Positions 1-5,679 of a stretch of DNA of 12,005 nucleotides are shown here, piece by piece. The notes below the pieces were generated by a model. That model made no database searches, was not told the DNA's origin, and was given only the letters and a program-made list of their open reading frames with translations. Position numbers and translations under genes: made by a program. The stretch is from Fluviicoccus keumensis. GTDB taxonomy: Bacteria > Pseudomonadota > Gammaproteobacteria > Pseudomonadales > Moraxellaceae. Every line of letters starts with the position of its first letter. Position 1 is the stretch's first letter. The stretch is taken from NCBI RefSeq assembly GCF_004217445.1, contig NZ_SHKX01000005.1, positions 1 through 12,005 of the forward strand, in the 5' to 3' direction.

Positions 1-17
1 CATATGGTCTGGCAATC

Positions 18-48
18 GCACCAACTTGAGCGATAGTCCAGTTGGTGC
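18..48. repeat. Perfect 9-bp inverted repeat with 13-base loop
   Basis: GCACCAACT at 18-26 is the exact reverse complement of AGTTGGTGC at 40-48. Neither side is followed by a T-tract, so a classical intrinsic terminator is unlikely. It could be an operator, part of a transfer or replication site, or an RNA hairpin. Around it, 1-142 holds no gene I can defend. One minus-strand frame is open from the IS edge at 142 down to a TAA near 72-74 and encodes about 23 residues (starting EKQKRLIRLG). That may be the tail of a gene cut by the IS. Confidence 0.45.
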
Positions 49-142
49 ACGAGACAGCGGTTTTCATCTTTATCTGGCCCAATGTGAAGAGACCATTTCA
101 CCTTCAAACACGCCCAACCTGATCAACCGCTTTTGCTTCTCC

Positions 143-154
143 TGACCTTCCCCC
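143..154 (+). repeat. IS3-family terminal inverted repeat, orfB end
   Basis: TGACCTTCCCCC is identical to the reverse complement of 1327-1338. Weaker similarity extends inward to about 182. The TG dinucleotide at the tip is usual for this family. Confidence 0.85.
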
Positions 155-168
155 AACCGCTATACCAG

Positions 169-1002
169 TTATAAGTTAACACTCTGGGTCGGTTGGGGTT
201 GGTTTTTCTCCCGGTATTCCGCCGGGGTCATGTAATCCAGAGCACTGTGGGGCCGGCTCAGGTTGTAATCCTGCCGCCATTCTTCAATCAGGCTCCGGGC
301 CTCGGCCAGGTTCCGGAAGCTGTGCTGATTCAGGCACTCCTCCCGAAGTCGACCGTTAAAGCTTTCTATGTAGGCGTTTTCAACCGGCTTGCCAGGGCGA
401 ATGAACTCCAGCTTCACCTGATGAGAATGCGCCCATTCATCCAGCGCCTTGCTGGTGAACTCGGGACCATTATCCACCTGGATACGGACCGGCTTTTGCT
501 GCATCAGCCGCAACTGCTCCAACACGCGGACAACCCGATGCCCCGAAAGTGAATGATCCACTTCTATCCACTGGCATTCCCGACTCCAGGTATCCACCAA
601 GGTCAGCATTCGTATCCTGCGACCGTTATTGAGCGTGTCACTGACAAAATCCATGGCCCAGCTTTCATTCGGGCCCGTCGGCGATGGCGGCACAATCCGC
701 AGATGGCTGGGACGCTTCCGGCGCTTTCGCAAGCGAAGCGACAAGCCCTCTTCACGGTATACCCGCTCAACCCGTTTATGGTTGATATGCCAGCCTTCAC
801 GCCGCAGCAAGGCATGCAGTCGCGGTGAGCCAAAACGTCGGCGCTGCTCCGCAAGTTCACGGAGACGTTGCCGCAACGGGCTATCCCGGTCCGGACGAGC
901 GGGTTGCCGGAAGGTCTTCCGGTTCACCTGCGCCAACTGGCAGGCCCGCCGCTCCGAAATCCCGTAACGATGCATCAGGTTACGGGCAGCTTCGCAACGC
1001 AC
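169..1002 (-). CDS. IS3-family transposase OrfB (DDE integrase domain)
   Basis: This is the catalytic half of the IS3 transposase, which cuts and joins the element ends through a DDE, RNase H-like integrase core. Residues 1-40 form an N-terminal helical segment, and about 40-95 carry the HTH_21-like region (RRRFGSPRLHALLRREGW). The rve core follows with D118 (WAMDFVSD), D177 (QVDNGPEF) and E213 (YIESFNGRLREE). There are 35 residues between the second D and the E, the IS3 signature. The length of 277 aa is normal. The listed first codon is GTG at 1000-1002. In practice it is probably made as an OrfAB fusion: the frame stays open upstream to the A7 run at 1018-1024, where a -1 shift from OrfA enters it. 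No lesion is visible. Confidence 0.93.
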   Translation of the reverse strand: MRCEAARNLMHRYGISERRACQLAQVNRKTFRQPARPDRDSPLRQRLRELAEQRRRFGSPRLHALLRREGWHINHKRVERVYREEGLSLRLRKRRKRPSHLRIVPPSPTGPNESWAMDFVSDTLNNGRRIRMLTLVDTWSRECQWIEVDHSLSGHRVVRVLEQLRLMQQKPVRIQVDNGPEFTSKALDEWAHSHQVKLEFIRPGKPVENAYIESFNGRLREECLNQHSFRNLAEARSLIEEWRQDYNLSRPHSALDYMTPAEYREKNQPQPTQSVNL

Positions 1003-1013
1003 GGCGGGCGTAG

Positions 1014-1277
1014 TCAGTTTTTTTGAAGCACATCCTTGAGCATCTGGATGTCGAGAGCCTGATCTGCCACCAGACGCTTGAGGCGGGCATTCTCTTCCTC
1101 AAGTCGGCGCAGCCTCTGGGCTTCGGATACTTCCATTCCGCCGTACTTTGATCGCCACTTGTAGAAGGTGACATTGGAAATGCCATGCTTGCGACAAAGC
1201 TCGGCAACCGGCTCGCCGGCTTCGGCAGCCTTGATGATGCCAATCATCCGTTCTTCGGTGAAACGGGACTTACGCAT
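1014..1277 (-). CDS. IS3-family transposase OrfA (DNA-binding HTH)
   Basis: The 87-aa product carries a helix-turn-helix (about 10-45, LCRKHGISNVTFYKWRSKYG) that recognises the IS ends. A leucine-rich coiled coil follows (about 55-85, RLRRLEEENARLKRLVADQA), used for multimerisation. The start begins MRKSRFTEER, preceded by GGAG at 5 nt spacing. The 3' end contains seven A residues (minus strand of 1018-1024), read as AAA AAC and then TGA. A -1 shift on this A-AAA-AAC heptamer gives an OrfAB fusion of about 369 aa. Alone, OrfA usually acts as a regulator of transposition. Sequence and context are typical, and the function is known from the family. Confidence 0.93.
   Translation of the reverse strand: MRKSRFTEERMIGIIKAAEAGEPVAELCRKHGISNVTFYKWRSKYGGMEVSEAQRLRRLEEENARLKRLVADQALDIQMLKDVLQKN
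1017..1024 (-). promoter_or_regulatory. Programmed -1 ribosomal frameshift site A AAA AAC
   Basis: Seven A residues followed by C lie two codons before the OrfA stop. After a -1 slip the next codon is CTG at 1017-1015, which is in the orfB frame and stays open to the orfB end. This is the established way IS3 elements make their fused transposase. I did not model a downstream stimulatory structure. Confidence 0.8.
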
Positions 1278-1326
1278 GTCGGCTCCTGTGAGCCCTCATG
1301 CTAACTAATTCGTGGTATACCAGACA

Positions 1327-1338
1327 GGGGGAAGGTCA
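1327..1338 (-). repeat. IS3-family terminal inverted repeat, orfA end
   Basis: The reverse complement is TGACCTTCCCCC, identical to the other tip at 143-154. The next bases outward (TCAT) do not repeat the left flank (CTCC). Confidence 0.85.
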
Positions 1339-1550
1339 TCATCAGGACACTTATCTTTCGCGATATGCAAGCCCTGCTTGAACTGCACCTCGACAGGGGT
1401 AGGATTTATACGGCGAATGGGATCAAGTTAGGAAGTTTTGTTCCAGGAGCGTCACTAGAACTGTTTAAAGAAGCAGCGGTTCCTGCCCGAGAAATGAGGG
1501 AGCTTACAGCGATCATTGCGCCGGGATTATTGGAGGGCCTCGCGGGCTAA
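1339..1550 (+). pseudogene. Possible 3' fragment of an IS-truncated gene, unrecognised
   Basis: A plus-strand frame is open from inside the IS edge to a TAA at 1548-1550. From the ATG at 1365 it encodes 61 aa (MQALLELHLDRGRIY ... IIAPGLLEGLAG). No Shine-Dalgarno sequence precedes that ATG, and the frame continues upstream into the IS end (IIRTLIFRD before the Met). This may therefore be the C-terminal remnant of a gene cut by the IS3 element, rather than a complete gene. The helix-rich tail (ELFKEAAVPAREMRELT) looks protein-like. It overlaps the last 24 bases of repA on the other strand. I do not recognise the family, and chance openness is possible. Confidence 0.3.
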
Positions 1551-2372
1551 TTGCATTGCAGCTTGGCGCCGGACTTCTGCAAGAGGCAGATCCGGCTGTT
1601 GCTGTCGCAACTCCAGACAGCGAAGCTGAATCTGGCGCTTTTGATCATCCAGCCATTCTTGACGAAGATTTTCCGCATGCTCACGGGCAACCTTGGGAGT
1701 AACCTTCCTGCGCAACGACTCCAGCAAGCGGGCATGTTCGGCAGCAGTAGGATTGGCATCATCAATGATCCGCTGTGTCTTCATGGCAAGTTCTTTTTCC
1801 TTGTACCGAACTTGCCGCTTCAATTCGTCCAACAGCCCAAAGCTGCGGAAGATTGAATCCGTTACCATCTTGATGGCAACCACTCCCCGATAGCCCTGCT
1901 CGGTCAACTTTGTCCGTGGCTTCACCTTGATAATGCCGGCTAGCTGCAAGTCCTTCATGGCCCGGTAAGTGCGCTTGATGCCCAGGCCAGCCTGCTCAGC
2001 AATCCAGGCCACGGTTAGACCCAGATGACCATTTTGGGTAGGAATCTCCGAGCGGCCTGTCAAAAGATTGTAGTACTTCATCAACTGCAAAAAGATGACG
2101 ACAACCGCTTCTCTTCGCTCGCTACGCTGGCGCCGGAGGCTGCCATTAGCAGCATTCAATAGCGGAAGCATCTGCGGTGTATCATAGTATTTTTGAAAGC
2201 GGTCGCAGACTTGGACAATGACCGGTGGAAGGTTCCTCGGCACAGGCTTCAGTGGGTCAAGGCAAGGGGATACAGGATTATGACCGCATCGATTTCCAGT
2301 TTCTGCAAAGGCGTGGCGACTACCCTGTCGGATGACAATTTCCTGACATCCTTGTTCACACTGATGAATCAT
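1527..2372 (-). CDS. repA: RepA-like plasmid replication initiator (IncFII/IncL/M/IncI type)
   Basis: This is a predicted initiator that would bind the plasmid origin and recruit host replication proteins. The strongest family signal is the arginine-rich block RSERREAV at 83-90. After it comes a segment (about 91-150) with a winged-helix pattern (LTVAWIAEQAGLGIKRTYRAMKDLQLAGIIKV), as in RepA proteins of the IncFII/IncL/M/IncI group. The N-terminal HNPVSP and VPRNLP motifs also fit. Residues about 181-281 form a long charged helix, probably coiled coil (LDELKRQVRYKEKE ... AMQLAREALQ). The length of 281 aa is within the usual range of roughly 280-350. The ATG at 2370-2372 overlaps by ATGA the stop of an upstream small frame, which suggests translational coupling. 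No origin was identified. Only 188 bp separate the gene end from the IS, so a downstream ori may be lost. The assignment is by remembered family pattern. Confidence 0.72.
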   Translation of the reverse strand: MIHQCEQGCQEIVIRQGSRHAFAETGNRCGHNPVSPCLDPLKPVPRNLPPVIVQVCDRFQKYYDTPQMLPLLNAANGSLRRQRSERREAVVVIFLQLMKYYNLLTGRSEIPTQNGHLGLTVAWIAEQAGLGIKRTYRAMKDLQLAGIIKVKPRTKLTEQGYRGVVAIKMVTDSIFRSFGLLDELKRQVRYKEKELAMKTQRIIDDANPTAAEHARLLESLRRKVTPKVAREHAENLRQEWLDDQKRQIQLRCLELRQQQPDLPLAEVRRQAAMQLAREALQ

Positions 2373-2473
2373 TCCAATTTCCCGCTATTGCATCCACGCA
2401 ATCCAGTCACTAGAATGAAAAGCATATCCCTCAAGGGTTGCACCCCTGATTGAGTATTGGGTAGCCATAGCAA
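2369..2473 (-). CDS. Candidate leader peptide coupled to repA (34 aa)
   Basis: A TTG codon at 2471-2473 is preceded by AAAGG at 5 nt spacing. It opens a 34-codon frame (starting MLWLPNTQSG) whose TGA at 2369-2371 overlaps the repA ATG as ATGA. Replicons of the IncFII/IncI/IncL/M group use such leader peptides (TapA, RepY type), whose translation lets the ribosome reach the initiator gene. An alternative is an ATG-started 27-aa frame at 2385-2468 (starting MATQYSIRGA) that stops 12 nt before repA. The position and the overlap are seen directly. The function is inferred, and only one of the two frames, or neither, need be real. Confidence 0.4.
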   Translation of the reverse strand: MLWLPNTQSGVQPLRDMLFILVTGLRGCNSGKLE

Positions 2474-2519
2474 TCTGACCTTTGATTCATCACTCGTTGA
2501 TCCCGATCCGCCAAGATAT

Positions 2520-2610
2520 AGAGCAACGATGGATGATGTTTTCAGGACTGCAATGCCGTTTCAGTTCTAGCTGGATTCACAGCCCCGCCTTGGCGGGGTT
2601 TTGTTTTTTC
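2520..2610 (+). ncRNA. Putative antisense (incompatibility) RNA opposite the repA leader
   Basis: The prediction rests on the orphan terminator at 2583-2609 lying antisense in the repA leader. A TATAGA box at 2517-2522 could be a -10, giving a transcript of about 80 nt, the usual size for this class. Its -35 is poor: TTGATC at 2497-2502 is only 14 bp away. In the sense RNA, CCGCCAAG (minus strand of 2589-2596, in the hairpin) is fully complementary to CTTGGCGG (minus strand of 2508-2515). This includes the CGCCAA/UUGGCG pair known from IncI-type pseudoknots, although here it lies upstream of the leader peptide. The boundaries are guesses. Confidence 0.35.
2583..2609 (+). terminator. Strong rho-independent terminator, plus-strand orientation, in the repA leader
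   Basis: CCCCGCC at 2583-2589 and GGCGGGG at 2592-2598 pair around a TT, effectively a CTTG loop. TTTTGTTTTTT follows at 2599-2609. It ends transcription running rightward, but no plus-strand protein gene lies upstream. It sits about 210 bp ahead of repA and opposite to it. I infer that it ends a short antisense RNA that controls repA, as CopA, Inc RNA or RNAI do in related replicons. Terminating stray transcription out of repA's antisense strand is the simpler alternative. Confidence 0.7.
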
Positions 2611-2644
2611 CAGGCAAGGAGCACTTCAAGTGCCCACTACAAGC

Positions 2645-2690
2645 TCTGTATCAAAACATAGCACTTCCTAAAATAAAAAAATGTATCAAA
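2645..2690 (-). promoter_or_regulatory. Two TGTATCAAA motifs in an AT-rich segment upstream of repA
   Basis: TCTGTATCAAA at 2645-2655 and AATGTATCAAA at 2680-2690 repeat at a 35-bp interval within AT-rich DNA (2668-2700). The second copy is identical over 11 bp to the site at 4873-4883. On the minus strand it reads TTTGATACATT, which contains a TGATACATT block resembling an extended -10. It may be a regulator site or a promoter element for the repA transcript. It could also be part of an origin, since the segment is AT-rich, but I see no run of iterons. Confidence 0.4.
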
Positions 2691-2754
2691 GTATAATAAC
2701 ACAGTAAGGGGCTTCTCCAAGCCACGCTCTCTCTAATCGAAGGTGCTTTACCGC

Positions 2755-2768
2755 CTATTGCACAATAG
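2755..2768. repeat. Perfect palindrome CTATTG-CA-CAATAG
   Basis: A six-base perfect inverted repeat with a 2-bp centre lies between the end of the coupling-protein cluster and the repA leader. It may be an operator. It contains no clear DnaA box, although TTGCACAA vaguely resembles one. Confidence 0.35.
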
Positions 2769-2780
2769 CTTGCCTTAGAA

Positions 2781-2799
2781 ACAAGCCATCACGGCTTGT
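2781..2799 (-). terminator. Hairpin at the end of the minus-strand transfer-like cluster
   Basis: ACAAGCC at 2781-2787 and GGCTTGT at 2793-2799 form a 7-bp stem with a 5-base loop. It straddles the TGA of the 88-aa gene at 2789-2791. On the minus strand the stem is followed by TTTCTAAGG, a poor U-tract. It may be a weak terminator or a 3' stabilising hairpin. Confidence 0.4.
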
Positions 2800-3055
2800 G
2801 ATGTTGATCATCTGTCGTCGGCAGGAAGGCCGATCTTGGGGTGAACAGATGTTTGATCAGTACCCACTGCGAGGTCCACATCCACTTCACAAGCCAGAAC
2901 GTCCACACAACTACTTTTTCGACCATCCAGATCATTCCTTGAACCAGATGCTTATCGAGCAACCAAAGCAAGGGGCGGTTGATCCCGGGCACCAGCACCC
3001 AAAGGCCAAGCACCGTTAATGCTGCCGCCCAAACGAATTGGGAGTCCTGATTCAT
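2789..3055 (-). CDS. Small membrane protein encoded with the coupling ATPase (88 aa)
   Basis: No family is recognised. The product has a hydrophobic segment at about 8-23 (VWAALTVLGLWVLVPG type) and a second tryptophan-rich stretch at about 38-69 (MIWMVEKVVVWTFWLVKWMW). It ends in a polar, histidine-containing tail (TTDDQHHKP). This predicts a small inner-membrane protein with one or two, perhaps long amphipathic, membrane helices. The ATG at 3053-3055 overlaps the TGA of the upstream ATPase gene as ATGA, so the two are translationally coupled and probably made in fixed ratio. The context suggests a membrane partner of the coupling protein or of a secretion channel. That role is inferred from position only. 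Confidence 0.7.
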   Translation of the reverse strand: MNQDSQFVWAAALTVLGLWVLVPGINRPLLWLLDKHLVQGMIWMVEKVVVWTFWLVKWMWTSQWVLIKHLFTPRSAFLPTTDDQHHKP

Positions 3056-4818
3056 TCTTCGTTCCCGGCCCTGTTCATCACCATGTCTGATAACCAGCGA
3101 TTAATATCCGAGAACAGGTTAATTCCCTTGCGAGATGGCAAATGGAAATGGTTGACTTGTGTTTCCCCACACGCTTCCTGAAGCGTGGGACTCACTGAGA
3201 TCAACGGTACTCGGATGTGGTACAGCCGATCACCGCCAAAACTGACCATGCATTCCCCCATGTCCAAGCTGGTCAGCTGGTCCGGATGGACGCGATAGAC
3301 CTCTTCATCACGCTCGGTTATCCCGAGGGCGCTGCTATCCCCCTGCTGCTTGACTGGTGAAACATTTAACTCCAATCCACTGGCGCTGTGCCCGCGGTTC
3401 TGAGCAATGCTGATGGCTCCCTGCCGTGTTTTGCCAATGATATTGGCCGCAGCCTCAGCGGTTTCGTAAGTGCCCATCTTGAAAAACACCTTGGTCCAGG
3501 TGTTACCGGTAATCATCTGCTCTAATTCTTTGGATATAGCCTCAAAGTTGGCCCGTGTCTGAGTTGCCGGCATGAGCCAGATTCGCGCACTTCGGGCTTG
3601 CTCAAACATTCTTGGCCACGACTGACCTACATAAGAGCCCGCCTCATCAGCAAACACCATGTAGGGCGGATCAGGCCTGTTTCCCTCGGGCATTGCCTGC
3701 ACCCAGGAGACCGCCGTGCGCAAGTCGCCAACCACCATCTTCCCGAAATTCTGCGCCTGCTCGTTCTTCCCCATCGTTGGCAGCATGACATAGACAATCT
3801 TGTTGGCTTTGATCGCCTCGAAGATATTGGCCTCTGGTGTGTAGGTATTCATAACCTCACCGAAAGTTCCGGTTCCAAAGTCGTACATGCGTCCGGCAAT
3901 ACCTCCAAAGATGTCACGCAATTTGTTGACATCAATGTCGACACCCTTGGCCGAAGTCGTTTTGTATTTATCGAGAAACAGCCGAAAATTGTGCGTTACG
4001 GGGCTGGACGGAGCATCCCGGATCAGCAGTGACTCCAGGTGCTGCAGGGCTCGGCCGTTAAGTAGAAGGATGGTGAGGTCAATGAAGTTATAAGCCAGTC
4101 GCGTTTCCTGAAGGGCCGCTACCAGGGTGGTAATGCCTTGCTTGGCACTTTGCCGGTAATAGTCGGCACCGGGGTTGTTCTCCGATGACGGAATCAGGGA
4201 GAGCAATCTTGAGGCCACTTCATCAGGATCACCGTACAAGATGGGATTATAGGAATTGCTTGTCGACGGATTTCCCGGATTGATCACCAGCAAATCATGC
4301 TCCCGTCCTGCCCACTTGCAGAGCTGATACATCGTGTTGAGGTCGGCTGCGTTCATCTTGCCATCAATGAACAATAACCCTCCTCCTTTGGCGATTTGCT
4401 GAGCCATAAGATTGGTGCCGAGGACCGTCTTGCCGACCCCGGATTGCCCCAGTATCCAGACATGGCGCATCAGGAAGTTATAGGAAATGAAGAGTGGCTC
4501 ACCCCGATCAACCGTATATCCGAACAGGAGAGCATTTTCCTGAGCATCAATATCATCCGGGGCAATTAGAATCTCGGAGGAGCGAACGGCGTGCTTGGTC
4601 TCCAACACGAAACGCTCGCGCAGGCCGTGTAGTAATCGCTCCGAGATCAGCCACCATGCACCGGCCGCCGAACACAGGCCGACACTCAACTGATGCAAGG
4701 TTTCAGAGGGGAAGGTGAAATAGCTGGAACTCAGAACGAGCCCACCTCCCCACAGCAGGAGGGCGGCCGCGTCAGCCGGCCCGGCAAAGGTGATTTTTCG
4801 AAGAGTCTCAATCCGCAT
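3052..4818 (-). CDS. Type IV coupling protein (VirD4/TraD/TrbC-like ATPase)
   Basis: The predicted inner-membrane ATPase would link a DNA-relaxase complex to a type IV secretion channel and drive DNA transfer. Two N-terminal hydrophobic segments (about 14-32 and 43-59) anchor it, and a large cytoplasmic nucleotide-binding domain follows. Walker A is GQSGVGKT at 124-131, and an FIDGKMN motif lies at 150-156. Walker B is YMVFADEAG at about 386-394, with D391-E392. The PATQTR motif at 417-422 is typical of the TraG/TraD/VirD4 C-terminal region. All key residues are present and 588 aa is a normal length. The VIN..N/YNP region (about 178-192) resembles DotL/TrbC relatives, but I cannot fix the subgroup. 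The ATG at 4816-4818 has a weak GGGGG-rich ribosome site. An upstream gap of 90 bp holds an AATGTATCAAA motif that may mark a promoter. No relaxase is visible beside it. Confidence 0.85.
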   Translation of the reverse strand: MRIETLRKITFAGPADAAALLLWGGGLVLSSSYFTFPSETLHQLSVGLCSAAGAWWLISERLLHGLRERFVLETKHAVRSSEILIAPDDIDAQENALLFGYTVDRGEPLFISYNFLMRHVWILGQSGVGKTVLGTNLMAQQIAKGGGLLFIDGKMNAADLNTMYQLCKWAGREHDLLVINPGNPSTSNSYNPILYGDPDEVASRLLSLIPSSENNPGADYYRQSAKQGITTLVAALQETRLAYNFIDLTILLLNGRALQHLESLLIRDAPSSPVTHNFRLFLDKYKTTSAKGVDIDVNKLRDIFGGIAGRMYDFGTGTFGEVMNTYTPEANIFEAIKANKIVYVMLPTMGKNEQAQNFGKMVVGDLRTAVSWVQAMPEGNRPDPPYMVFADEAGSYVGQSWPRMFEQARSARIWLMPATQTRANFEAISKELEQMITGNTWTKVFFKMGTYETAEAAANIIGKTRQGAISIAQNRGHSASGLELNVSPVKQQGDSSALGITERDEEVYRVHPDQLTSLDMGECMVSFGGDRLYHIRVPLISVSPTLQEACGETQVNHFHLPSRKGINLFSDINRWLSDMVMNRAGNEE

Positions 4819-4872
4819 GCGCCCGGCACACCCCCGACTACAGAAGGGAGCGAACTTTACCGGGCTTCAAGC

Positions 4873-4883
4873 AATGTATCAAA
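4873..4883 (-). promoter_or_regulatory. AATGTATCAAA motif upstream of the coupling ATPase gene
   Basis: This 11-mer is identical to the one at 2680-2690. On the minus strand it reads TTTGATACATT, about 55 bp before the ATPase start, with an AT-rich TTATTATTA stretch just upstream. The TGATACATT core could serve as an extended -10 (TGN-TACATT). The site could equally bind one of the HTH proteins encoded nearby. It is flanked by a CCGGGCT direct repeat at 4860-4866 and 4899-4905. Confidence 0.4.
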
Positions 4884-4908
4884 TAGTAATAATAAAAGCC
4901 GGGCTAAC

Positions 4909-5598
4909 TCATCCGATATAGTTCAGAATCGTGCGCTGAGCGTTCGCAAGTTCTCCATCTTTTTCCAGATAGTCTTCTACAAGACGGCGTACTTCGGCTT
5001 TTAAGGCTTTTTCACGTGTAGCAGCATCAGTCACCTCCGGATTTTGTTCCAAAGAATTGACCAAGCGATTCACAATTGCGTCATAACGAGCAATCTTTTC
5101 TTCGGTTGGACGATTCTGATTGTCTCGCCAACGCCGGATCGTCAATGGCGGAACCCCTCCGAGAACAAAGCTGATAATGACCAGTGACAATGCACTGCCA
5201 GGATCAATTTCCAACGATCGGCACCAACTCGCATAAATCTCGGAAACGGGCAGTTCAGCTGTCTGCTTGTATACCTGCATATGACCACGCTGAAAACGCC
5301 GTGCGCGTTTCATGATGTCTTCAGGAACCGCTTTAGTCAGAACATACAAATACGAGCACAAACGAACTTTCGAAATGGAGAGTGCAGCGGCGAAGCCGTT
5401 TACAGTCAGCCCGGACCCACGGTAGATATCGATCAACTCTCGATGTGCTTCGCTCATGGGCTTTTCGAGATTAAGACGCTTTTCACGCTGATTGTTAATC
5501 GCCCTATCCCCTAGTATTGCATTGACCTCATCATAGGAAACGGGCAGTGATGGCATTGCCTTCAGGCTCACCAAGGGCATCACGTTGAATAACAGCAT
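4909..5598 (-). CDS. Putative DNA-binding protein with two helix-turn-helix-like regions (229 aa)
   Basis: I do not recognise the family. Two segments have helix-turn-helix character. The first is at about 62-100 (GLTVNGFAAALSISKVRLCSYLYVLTK-type, followed by VPEDIMKRARR). The second is at about 138-175 (GGVPPLTIRRWRDNQNRP, then EEKIARYDAIV). Both end in a short proline and a basic helix, as in Cro/C1-like folds, so they may be a degenerate duplication. A charged helical C-terminus (about 190-229) may mediate dimerisation. The start at 5596-5598 is supported by GAGAG 8 nt upstream. Met7 and Met15 are alternatives with no better ribosome site. The gene sits between the 561-aa membrane protein and the coupling ATPase with gaps of 81 and 90 bp. 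I infer that it regulates this cluster or binds its transfer DNA. Confidence 0.6.
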   Translation of the reverse strand: MLLFNVMPLVSLKAMPSLPVSYDEVNAILGDRAINNQREKRLNLEKPMSEAHRELIDIYRGSGLTVNGFAAALSISKVRLCSYLYVLTKAVPEDIMKRARRFQRGHMQVYKQTAELPVSEIYASWCRSLEIDPGSALSLVIISFVLGGVPPLTIRRWRDNQNRPTEEKIARYDAIVNRLVNSLEQNPEVTDAATREKALKAEVRRLVEDYLEKDGELANAQRTILNYIG

Positions 5599-5679
5599 TT
5601 TGAAAGCTCTCGTTCTCGTTACTCTTGGAGGTTAGTGTATGTTTGTCCCTAGGGGAAGACCAGTAAATCAGCCCCGCAA

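Larger units (their letters stand above)
143..1338 (-). mobile_element. Complete IS3-family insertion sequence (IS51/IS407-like), about 1196 bp
   Basis: The ends are imperfect inverted repeats. TGACCTTCCCCC at 143-154 matches the reverse complement of 1327-1338 exactly, and similarity continues inward for about 40 bp with one gap (shared TATACCA and AGTTA blocks). Between them lie orfA and orfB on the minus strand with an A7 slippage site, the standard IS3 layout. Both frames are intact and the catalytic residues are present, so the element may be active. The flanks do not match: CTCC at 139-142 against TCAT at 1339-1342. The family normally makes a 3-4 bp duplication. I therefore infer that recombination or deletion at this element has replaced at least one flank. 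The subgroup comes from the OrfA sequence and the TGACC..CCCC ends. Confidence 0.9.

Noticed and set aside
193..1013. Several plus-strand frames opposite orfB of the IS3-family element
   Set aside because: They lie antisense to a gene with intact catalytic motifs, lack ribosome sites and have shadow-type composition.
2641..2700. Iteron array of a replication origin
   Set aside because: Only two imperfect copies of the motif at a 35-bp interval are present, and the same motif occurs far away upstream of other genes.
3598..4032. A 144-codon plus-strand frame opposite the coupling ATPase
   Set aside because: It is antisense to conserved ATPase sequence and shows no recognisable features.
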